In this document: piece after piece, positions 56,146-64,000 of the stretch
How the letters are laid out: each line of letters starts with the position of its first letter
How positions within the stretch are numbered: the stretch's first letter is position 1
Notes under the pieces: generated by a model
What the model was told of the DNA's origin: nothing
Seen by the model: only the letters and a program-made list of their open reading frames with translations
Database searches by the model: none
Program-made: the position numbers and the translations under genes
Assembly: GCA_023014485.1 (NCBI GenBank)
Contig: JAJOZX010002584.1
Coordinates: 101,001-165,000 of the forward strand
Direction of reading: 5' to 3'
Source of the DNA: Bathynomus jamesi
Lineage: Eukaryota > Arthropoda > Malacostraca > Isopoda > Cirolanidae
DNA length: 64,000 nucleotides

Positions 56146-56741
56146 CTGCTTATTACCTTACCTGTGATATAATATATATATATATCAGCTTTTACAGCCC
56201 CTAAATCTGAAAATAATTTTAAAACAAAGCACTAACGGCTGTATGAAATGTTTTATTTCCTTACATGATACAGAGTGAACCAGGATGCAGTGTGAAACTC
56301 GGACGCGTAGCGTCGAACCGAGCTACCAAGCCTTTCACACTCTCACAGTTTCTAAGAATCATAAAATTGGGGACCTTTCTTAGCGATACTTAAAACTCGC
56401 TCCTCTACCAAACCGGGTCGAGCAGGTGGACCCACCTGGTCGACCCAGTGTGGTAGAGGAGCATCAAGTTTTAAGTATTGACAAGAAAGGTCTCTTTTAT
56501 GATTCTTAGAAGTTGCAAGAGTGTGAAAGGCTTGGTAGCTCGGTTCGACCCTACGCGTCCGAGTTTCACTCTGCATCATGGTTCACTCTGTATCATGTAA
56601 GGAAATAAAACATTTCATACAGCCGTTCTATCGCGACCGTAAATTATGGAAGGGGTTAGTGCTTTGCTTTAAAATTATTTTCAGATTTAGGGGCTGTAAA
56701 AGCTGATATATATATATCACAGGTAAGGTAATAAGCAGGAG
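56146..56741. repeat. ~600-bp near-perfect palindrome
   Basis: Arms 56146-56432 and 56437-56741 meet at GGTGGACCCACCTGGTCGAC with almost no spacer. The arms include a TTACCTTACCTGTGATAT end, a (TA)n tract and GAACCGAGCTACCAAGCC. The few differences are single bases and small indels. Confidence 0.9.
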
Positions 56742-58340
56742 GGAAATGCTCTCTCTCGCTCTCCGCCGCACATAGTCATGTACACCCGACTCATCTGGTC
56801 TAATATGCAGTCTAATTTCTTCATTTCTATCATATCTCAAGAGTTGAAATTTCTCGGTGTTAAACATCCAACTGTTGTCTTCTGTTGTCTTCTCTTCACA
56901 CCGGATCAAGCGGTTGGCCCCACCTCTAGGTTCGGTTTGGTGTAGGAGGGAGTTGCTCTCTTGCGCTCTCCGCCACACATGACCTCTTGGTGGTAGTGGA
57001 GCGAGTTGCTCTCTCGCGCTCGCCGCCGCACATAGTCATGTACACCCGGCTCGTCTGGTCTAATATGCAGTCTAATTTCTTCATTTCTACCATATCTCAA
57101 GAGTTGAAATTTCTTGGTGTTAAACATTCTACTGTTGTCTTCTCTTGCGCTCTCTTCAAACCGGGGCCAAGCGGATGGCCAGGCCGGTTTGGCGTAGAAG
57201 TGAGTTGCTCTCTTGAGCTCTCGGTCACACATGGCTGCCTGTAGAGGAGGGAAATGCTCTCTCGCGCTCTCCGCCGCACATTGTCATGTACACCCGGCTC
57301 ATCTGGTCTAATATGCAGTCTAACTTCTTCATTTCTACCATATCTCAAGAGTTGAAATTTCTCGGTGTTAAACATTCTACTGCTTTCTTCTGTTGTCCTC
57401 TTTTCACACCGGGGCCAAGCAGGTGCCCCAGCCTTTAGGCCGGGGTTTGGTGTAGGTGTGAGTTGCCCTCTTGCGCTCTCCGCCACACATGACCGCTTGG
57501 TGGTGGTGGAGCGAGTTGCTCTCTCGCGCTCTCCACCGCACATAGTCATGTACACCCGGCTTATCTGGTCTAATATGCAGCCTAATTTCTTCATTTCTAC
57601 CATATCTTAAGATTTGAAATTTCTCGGTGTTAAACATCCTACTGTTTTCTTCTGTTGTCCTCTTTTCACACCGGGGCCAAGCAGGTGCCCCAGCCTCTAG
57701 GCCGGGGTTTGGTGTAGGAGTGAGTTGCCATCTTGCGCTCTCCGCCACACATGACCGATTGGTGGTGGTGGAGGGAGTTGCTCTCTCACGCTCTCCGCCG
57801 CATATAGTCATGTGCACCCGGCTCATCTGGTCTAATGTGCAGTCTAATTTCTTCATTTCTACCATATCTCAAGAGTTGAAATTCCTTGGCGTTAAACAGC
57901 CTACTATTGCCTTCTCTTTTCTTCTCTTCACATCGGGATTGAGCGGTTGGCCCCACCTCTAGTCCGGTTTGGCGTAGAAGTGAGTTCCTCTCTTGCGCTC
58001 TCCGTCACACATGGCTGCCTGGTGGAGGAGTGAAATGCTCTCTCGCGCTTTCCGCCGCATATAGTCATGTACACCCAGCTCATCTGGTCTAATATGCAGT
58101 CTAATTTCTTCATTTTTACCATATCTCAAGAGTTGAAATTTCTCGCTGATAAACATCCTACTGTTGTCTTCTGTTTTTCTCTCTTCACACCGGGGTCAAG
58201 CAGGTGCCTCAGCCTCTTGTCCGGTTTGGCGTAGAAGTTAGTTGCTCTCTTGCGCTCTCCGCCACACATGACCGCTTGTTGGAGGAGTGATTTGCTATCT
58301 CGCGCTCTCCGCCGCACATAGTCATGTACACCCGGTCCAT
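56742..58340. repeat. Satellite, ~258-bp unit, about six copies
   Basis: TCATGTACACCCGGCT recurs at 56776, 57036, 57283, 57546, 57808, 58064 and 58322 (spacing 247-263 bp). Each unit includes CTCTCGCGCTCTCCGCC, ATCTCAAGAGTTGAAATTTC and AGTTGCTCTCTTGCGCTC. Long frames on both strands across the units reflect the lack of stops in the repeat and carry no domain. The left palindrome runs directly into the first unit. Confidence 0.92.
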
Positions 58341-58379
58341 TTACGCAGCTGTCATGTTTACTGTTTGTATCCGACAATG

Positions 58380-58438
<59 letters not shown>

Positions 58439-58445
<7 letters not shown>

Positions 58446-59780
58446 GGTGTCCATAAATGTTTATCCTGAAAACAGTATGCTCTCATGTTTTAATGACGAA
58501 TCTTACATCTTTTTTCTTTTTACAGGTGATCTCGTACACGCATAGAGCTTCTGTGCTGGTGTGTTTCGTCTACCGCATTCGCCGCTAGGAGCGCTGTAGT
58601 AGCTGTTCAGTTAAGATGGCGTCTGTGACAGAGAAGGCACAATGTGTTGTGTGGCTTGCAGAAACAAAATCTCCTGTCAGTGTTCAGCGAAGGTTCAGAA
58701 CAAAGTATGGAAAGAATCCACCTGATGTGAAGTTAATTAAGTCGTGGATGAAAAAATTCTTGGAAACTGGAAACGTGGAAAAGGGAAAGAGCAGTGGTAG
58801 AGCATCAGTTTCCGATGGGACGGTGGAAAACATTCAAACTGCTTTCACACGGTCACCAAGGAAATCGGTGAGACAAGCTTCATGCCAACTAAAGATACCG
58901 AAGTCTACGGTGCACAAGGTGTTACACAAACGTTTGAAGTTACACGCCTACAAGGTACAAATTGTTCAAGAACTGAAGCCTGATGACCGTTCAAAACGTG
59001 AACAATTCGCTATTGACATTTTGAATAGCATTGACGAGGATAATGACTTCTTGTTACGTGTCTGCTTCTCAGACGAGGCTACGTTTCATCTTAGTGGTAG
59101 AGTCAACAGACACAATGTGCGTATTTGGGGATCGGAAAACCCACGTGCCGTAAGGGAGCATATTCGGGGTAGTCCGAAGATCAATATCTGGTGTGGACTA
59201 ATGCATGACCAGATAATTGGTCCTTTCTTCGCTGAGAACACTGTTTCCGCAACTGTGTACCTGGATATGCTCACCAATTAAGCCATCCCCCAGCTGCAGG
59301 ACAGGCAGCCAACTGTCATCTTCCAACAAAATGGGGCACCCCTCATTGGGCGCATGTTGTTCGTGAAACTCTCGACGCAACATTTCCAAATCGATGGATT
59401 GGCAGGGACGGGCCAATCCCATGGACCCCAAGATCACCAGACATTACCCTGCTGGATTTCTTTCTCTGGGGTCATGTTAAAGATTTGGTTTATGCAACAG
59501 TTGTTCCAGATAACAGGACATTGCGAGAACGCATTACGGTTGCAATTGCAACAGTTAACCCACAAATGATGTAAAATGTGTGGCGTGAGTGTGAATACCG
59601 TTTAGACATTTTACGTGCCACTAGGGGTGCACATGTGGAAGCTTATTAAGTTCATTAACTATGTATCAAAACTTTGTATGTTTATCTACTTATGATTAAA
59701 ACTGCGTTTGAATACGAGTGTTTATTTAAAAGCTATAGCATGCTTTAATCAGGGTAATCATTTATGGACACCCTGTGTGT
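58439..59780 (+). mobile_element. mariner-like element in (TA)n
   Basis: Ends CACAGGGTGTCCATAAATG and its complement (last base about 59777), with TA repeats on both sides. One transposase gene is on the plus strand. Element D begins in the same TA tract 20 bp downstream. Confidence 0.9.
58616..59648 (+). pseudogene. mariner-like transposase (DUF4817-type HTH), nearly complete
   Basis: 221 open codons from MASVTEKAQCVVWLAETKS: HTH 1 (RFRTKYGKNPPD, WMKKFLETGNVEKG), HTH 2 (RKSVRQASCQLKIPKSTVHK), first acidic block VCFSDEATFHLSGRVNRHN, IWCGLMHDQIIGPFFAENTV. A TAA at 59279 interrupts YLDMLTN / AIPQLQD. Then VIFQQNGAPP, where the second catalytic D is N, a frame change near 59340, RSPDITLLDFFLWGHVKDLV (third D), a stop in QMM*NVW and an end at RGAHVEAY. 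The gene resembles that at 20191 but is better preserved. Three separate lesions make it inactive. Confidence 0.9.
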
Positions 59781-59800
59781 ATATATATATATATATATTA

Positions 59801-59985
59801 GGGTGACACTTATTTTCGAAAGTTTGAATTTTTATCGGGACGGGCGCGTTTCTGGTTCCATTTTGTCAAAAAATATCGTGTGTAAAATATTTTTGAAATA
59901 AAACAATATTTAGAACTGCCTCAATACGGTCAAAGTTTGTATATTTTCTCGAAAAGTAGAAATTTTAGATCATGATGTTCTATGC
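59801..59985. repeat. Left terminal inverted repeat of element D
   Basis: Pairs with 62705-62890; shared blocks GTGTAAAATATTTTTGAAAT and AGAACTGCCTCAA. Confidence 0.85.
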
Positions 59986-60119
59986 CTCTAGCAAATAAAA
60001 TATCACTTCTAGTTTGTTCAAGCTACTAATCTTGACCTAAAACATATAACTGGACTTCATACTTTCAACTCTAGGTCCCCCTCAACTCGAGTATTAGCCC
60101 CTCAAGGGGGGGGGGTATC

Positions 60120-60131
60120 ATGGGCGCCCAT
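60120..60131. promoter_or_regulatory. 12-bp palindrome after the element D gene
   Basis: ATGGGCGCCCAT, about 17 bp downstream of the stop. The same palindrome is at 30740-30751 at the same distance from the gene in element C, within a conserved ~80-bp block. A transcription end signal or protein site is possible. Confidence 0.4.
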
Positions 60132-60148
60132 CTCCCTCTCATTGTTGC

Positions 60149-62434
60149 CTACTTTGCAGAGGTCACGGTGGACTTGCGGGCGGTTGGGAAGTCACAGCGG
60201 TGCTTCTCGACCACTTGTAAGAGGAACTGCCTTTGGTCTTCACTCTTGGTAAGGGCCAGGTTGAAAGACTGCATCAACGCCACCCCGCGCTCCGCGAAGT
60301 CATTGACAACTTGAAGGGCCTGGACTCGGCGGGATGCGGCGATGAAGGCTGGGTCCGTCCGCCACTCCTCCGGATCCTTGAGCAGGAAGGCGGTGCTGAT
60401 GTCCAGAACCTTGAAGAACTCCTTTGATGTAGTCGTTGTGAACTTGGCCAATGTATTGTTGGCGATTGAGGCGGTGGACAGGTCCACATTGATACGCCGC
60501 GGGGGATCCTCCGATCCTTCCTCTTCTTCCATCGCTTTAATCATCTCCCGCTTTGTCGCCAAGTCGATACCCTCGTCGAAGATGGCCAGGGTGACGAGGC
60601 GCTCGCTCAAGTACCATAGGTGCCTGGCGAAGACTGTCGCCGTCGCCTTGGCCACCGCTGAGTCCGGATAATAGACGAGGGCCTTGAGCAGCGCGAGGTC
60701 CGCGGCTGGGGCCGTTGCCGGGAGCGGCGCTTTGTACCAGGCCGTCACGTAGATGGACACGGCGAAGATGGTGAATCGCCGGATTCCAGCCGCTTCGCCT
60801 GACGACATCTGAAACTGTTCCCGGAACAGGAACAGTTTGATGGCATAGATGACTTTTGCCATCCAGCGCGCGCGATGGAAGGCGCCGGGACGAGCGAACC
60901 GGGCACCCCGCTTGTTCGGACCGCCCAGCACAATTACAGAGAGCTCCAGAAGTTCCCTGTAGTCATCACGTGGATGTTAACCGTCGAAGAGGCGGCTGAA
61001 TTCGATCAGCAGGTCGTCGCGGGCGTCCTTCAGGTGCTGCGGCATGGTTCCATCCTCGAAGGGCTTCGCTTTGGTTTGATCGATGAAGTCCCACTGGGCG
61101 GCGAATCGTTTGAACAGGAGGATGTCAGGACCAGTAGAGGGACCGAGGCACGCCGTGAATGCCTTCTCGCACACCAGTTCGTGGATGTGGTGGCGGCAAG
61201 CCAAATGAAGCACTGTCTTATCGAGTTTCTGCTCAATGATATAGGAAGCTCCTCCTGAGAGTCCTGTGTTTGAGGCGGTGGTGTCAAAAGAGAGGGCACA
61301 GATCCGTCCCTTGATGTCCCAATCCTCGAGGGCAGAGAGGACGGCTTCCGCCATGGCGCGGCCGGTGCCGTCGGGGAGGCTGGGCACAGCCAGAAGCTTG
61401 TCGACGTTCTCCCCAGACACCAGAACTGGAAGGCGATCTTCAGCAGGGCCTCCGTCAGCCGCTGGTACGATTTTCCCGTCCCAGTGAACGGTCAGCGGCA
61501 CAGTAGGATGGAAGGCTGCCTTCATTTCCGCTGCTGCCATAGCACGGAACTTTGCTCGGTCGCGGCGGGAGGATTCGCGGTTCAAGACCAGCTCCTCAGG
61601 GTCGTGGCCCAAGCTCCTCGCAGCCGCCGACAGCAAAAAAACACCTTCTCGGTCGGTAAGTTTCGTCCGATCCATCGCTGCGGAGAGATCAGGGGTGATC
61701 ATCTTTTTCGACGCGCGGAATCGCTTGTGGTGTAAAGGGGTCGTAGATGCTTCTGCATTCGACGTGGACGGGCCCGGGAGAGAGAGCTCTTCCTCTTCTT
61801 CTCGGCGACGACGCCGTGTCGGTGACCGAGTCGGGCTGCTTGCACCTGAGCTGGAGCTCGATGCCAGTTCGACGAGTTCTTCTCGGCTCTCTCCGTTCGC
61901 CCTTTCATCATCTTGCCGGCGGCTCCTTTCCGCTTCCTGTCTCCTCGCACGCTCCTCCTCAGTGTGCAGCGTCATGTCACGTGTGGAGGAGATGCGGCCG
62001 CGCCGCACCTCGGCCCTTTGTCCCGTCAGGAACTCCCTGTCCTCTTCGATTGTGATCATCGACATCGCCTGTTCGTGTGCGATGTCGAAGAGGCGGTCAA
62101 GGGATGAGAGGAACTCGGCCTCGTTCCTGATTTGGGTCACAGTGCGCCGTTTCGAGTTCTTGTTCAGAGCCCGCCACTTCTCGTACATTCGGAGAACCTT
62201 GTCCCTTGCGCGTTGGTCTTTCTGCGTAGGAATACGGGACCGCTCCCAGAATTCCTTGACTGCGGTCACTGTCTCAGCGGCTGCTTCCTTGATCGGCTTC
62301 TTGACGTCAAGGTGAAGGTGGAAAAAGTACTGAAGCGCCTGCTTTCCCGTAGGCAGCATGCTTCCTGTGATGCTGTGGTCCACGGTCCCCAGGAGATAGA
62401 CTGCTGTTTTAGATCTTGTTGCCGAAGCCATCAC
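60149..62434 (-). pseudogene. DTT-family transposase-like gene, one in-frame stop (element D)
   Basis: Starts at 62434 (MMASATRSKTAVYLLG; the alternative MASATR is one codon on). 761 codons in one frame, broken only by TAA at 60977-60979. Order by codon: helical N-terminal part (30-110), E/R-rich coiled region with RRRRREEEEE (155-225), HWDGK (D319), SFDTTASNTG (D384), LACRHHIHELV (C413, H415, H416), HRARWMAK (W524), SEDQRQFLLQVVE (about 723-735), end TVTSAK. The D/D/C-x-H/R-W/E layout resembles hAT-type RNase-H transposases, but I see no BED finger and the target duplication is TA. Coding DNA is markedly GC-rich with GC-ending codons, unlike the flanks. A perfect ATGGGCGCCCAT lies about 17 bp after the stop, as in element C. 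The role as transposase is inferred from position between TIRs. A 206-aa antisense ORF is an artefact. Confidence 0.82.
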
Positions 62435-62704
62435 GTCGTTTCAGAACTCACTGAAAAAGAGAATGAAACACTGTTAGTGTTGGCAAAACTCGTCCCAACC
62501 CATTTTCTACTTAGAATAAACATGTTCTTTCGCCTGTATCAATATTTGGATAAACTCGTGTTACACCCTGTATAATACCTCATTTTAGTCTTCTGTACAC
62601 CAGTGCGGAAGACTAAACCAACGACTCTGACCGTCCGTCTGTCTGTCTGTTATCATTTTTCAACTCAGAAACTACAGCAGCTATCGAAACGAAAACTGAC
62701 ATGA

Positions 62705-62890
62705 TAACAGAACGCCATGAGTACTTTTCGACAAAAAGTATAAACTTTGACCTCGTTGAGGCAGTTCTAATTATTATTTTATTTCAAAAATATTTTACAC
62801 ACAATGTTCTTAGACGGAAAGACACCAGAAATGGGCCCGTCCTGAAAGAAATTCCCAGAAAATGAAAAACACCCAAAATAAGTGGCACCC
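62705..62890. repeat. Right terminal inverted repeat of element D
   Basis: Complement of 59801-59985 with scattered differences and a small insertion near the tip. Confidence 0.85.
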
Positions 62891-62892
62891 TA

Positions 62893-63470
62893 ATATATAT
62901 CTTGTAGCCGCAACTGTGGAAAATATTTTAGCGGTTTGTAATAATTGGAATTAATCTTGGCAAAACGTTCAAATAAAAGATTTGCCTTTATGTGTGGATA
63001 TATAAGAATTAATATGGTTTATTTTTCAGCTACGCAATTGCCGACCCAGTGAGTGAAAGGGAGTTTTATATCTCCATTTTAAATTTATATTTTATTTTTT
63101 ATTATTTTTGGAGCACTGCGGGGTGTCACACGGCCTGACATCTTAGTTTTAATTTTTTTCTTACAATGTCTGTGTGTGTATATACATATATACACACTAC
63201 CTTCTACCCAATACTGTGGAAAATATTTTAACTGTTTGCAATAATCATGCCCCGATTTCATCACTGATAAAATATAAAATGTTTATGTGCATGTGTATCT
63301 ATAAATATGATTTATTAATTGAGTAAAACGGTTTACATTCGACTAAATATCGGAATGATGTAACGCGGGATTAGTTATATGAGCTGAATGTTTTAAAACA
63401 TACCGACGATTGCAAAAATGTGCGCTTGACAATCAAATTTGCACCTTAAAAATAGTCTGAACAGTTGGAA

Positions 63471-63506
<36 letters not shown>

Positions 63507-63591
63507 ATTATTAATACTATAAACACCCAGGAATGTCTGTCAGTCGGTCACGCTCGAAAAGAGAAGATTCTTGATATTATATATATATATA
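62893..63591. other. No gene seen
   Basis: Two related short blocks (ACTGTGGAAAATATTTTA near 62910 and 63210) suggest an old duplication. (GT)n at 63474-63502 and (TA)n at 63576-63593. Confidence 0.55.
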
Positions 63592-64000
63592 TATGAATAG
63601 AAACGACATAAGTATTAAGGAAGAGCGTCCGACCGGCAATTGGAAGGCCCTGGGTTCGATTCCCAGGCGGTTCGCCTCATTTTTCATTATTTCGTTATCT
63701 CTCCTCCTCGTGTGCAGAAACGTTCCTTAATACTTATGTCGTTTCTATTCATTTATATACTGCGCGGTCATTGCAGTTATTTGCGCATATTCACGATTTG
63801 CGAGGGTGCTCTCTGAGGGCATGGTTTCTGCCCTATTTGGGAGAATTTCGATTTGTGATTGAGTGAGGTCCGTAGCATAATGGTAGAGCGTCCGACCGGC
63901 AATTGGAAGGCCCTGGGTTCGATTCCCAGGCGGTTCGCCTCATTTTTCATTATTCGTTATCTCTCCTCCTCGTGTGCAGAAACGTTCCTTAATACTTATG
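63592..64000 (+). repeat. tRNA-like array, second locus, cut by window end
   Basis: Starts in (TA)n with GAATAGAAACGACATAAGTA, the inverse of the unit end. It then enters the unit at AGAGCGTCCGACC, continues through a full unit and stops at the window edge. Near identical to 39216-40290. Confidence 0.9.
63867..63937 (+). ncRNA. tRNA-like sequence, second locus
   Basis: Same 71-nt sequence as at 39348-39418, with T5 downstream. A 5'-truncated copy without the A box lies at 63621-63673. Confidence 0.6.

Larger units (their letters stand above)
59799..62892 (-). mobile_element. DTT-family DNA transposon, complete (element D)
   Basis: TA at 59799-59800 and 62891-62892 flanks a 3090-bp element with ends GGGTGACACTTATTTT and the complement of GGGTGCCACTTATTTT. 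The inverted repeats are about 185 bp. One gene of 761 codons lies on the minus strand. This is the best-preserved member of the family in the window. Confidence 0.9.

Noticed and set aside
57097..57865. Long frames across the 258-bp satellite
   Set aside because: They repeat with the satellite period on both strands and have no protein motif.
61695..62315. 206-codon plus-strand frame
   Set aside because: It is antisense to the conserved element D gene and is Ser/Arg-rich, as expected from GC-rich antisense reading.

Overview
This window is transposon-rich intergenic DNA of an animal. I found no host protein-coding gene that I could defend. The base is AT-rich, with very long (TA)n tracts plus (GA)n, (CA)n and (ATT)n tracts. 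Almost every coding trace belongs to a mobile element: CR1-like and other LINEs, a BEL/Pao remnant, a Penelope-like element with a GIY-YIG domain, several Tc1/mariner and hAT elements, a piggyBac-type MITE, a 5S-derived SINE and many palindromic MITEs. This mix fits an arthropod, most likely a crustacean, but nothing in the window fixes the species.

Layout. 1-2453: fold-back derivative of a DNA transposon family (called here the DTT family after its D-S/T-T...N-T-G motif). 2.5-5.4 kb: piggyBac MITE, BEL/Pao fragment, LINE tail, an 8-bp-TSD palindromic MITE and a tandem duplication. 5.4-10.4 kb: microsatellites and a dispersed repeat with a ~70-bp minisatellite. 10.4-15.6 kb: broken hAT transposase, then DTT element B. 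15.6-18 kb: two LINE fragments. 18.1-19.4 kb: two large inverted repeats. 20-21.3 kb: mariner. 22.5 kb: 5S-like SINE. 23.2-25.6 kb: a minisatellite split by a palindrome, then a 1.36-kb palindrome. 26.4-27.5 kb: mariner nested in a palindromic core nested in an 8-bp-TSD element. 28.8-31.1 kb: DTT element C. 31.3-35.2 kb: two head-to-head Penelope copies, one split by a hAT element with a clear 8-bp target duplication. 35.5-39 kb: 3.5-kb Tc1 element. 39-43 kb: direct repeats, a tandem array of tRNA-like units and nested hAT MITEs. 43.4-48.4 kb: near full-length CR1-like LINE. 48.4-53.4 kb: inverted copy of the 9-10 kb repeat, a second tRNA-like unit, and a second Tc1 copy carrying a CACTG-ended insertion. 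53.6-56 kb: LINE with an intact reverse transcriptase. 56.1-58.3 kb: 600-bp palindrome and a ~258-bp satellite. 58.4-62.9 kb: mariner, then DTT element D. 63.6-64 kb: the tRNA-like array again.

The two observations most likely to be new are these. First, the DTT family: three complete elements (B, C, D) have TA target duplications, TIRs starting GGGTKR and 165-325-bp terminal repeats. Each has one gene with a possible RNase-H-like D/D/C-x-H/R-W/E pattern, and a fourth rearranged copy (A) opens the window. Second, the TIR-bounded elements made of ~262-bp units, each unit holding a tRNA-like sequence with A box, B box and T-run.

All coding traces that I examined carry frameshifts, stops or truncations, except the reverse transcriptase of the LINE at 53.65 kb. 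DTT element D is close: one in-frame stop interrupts 761 codons.
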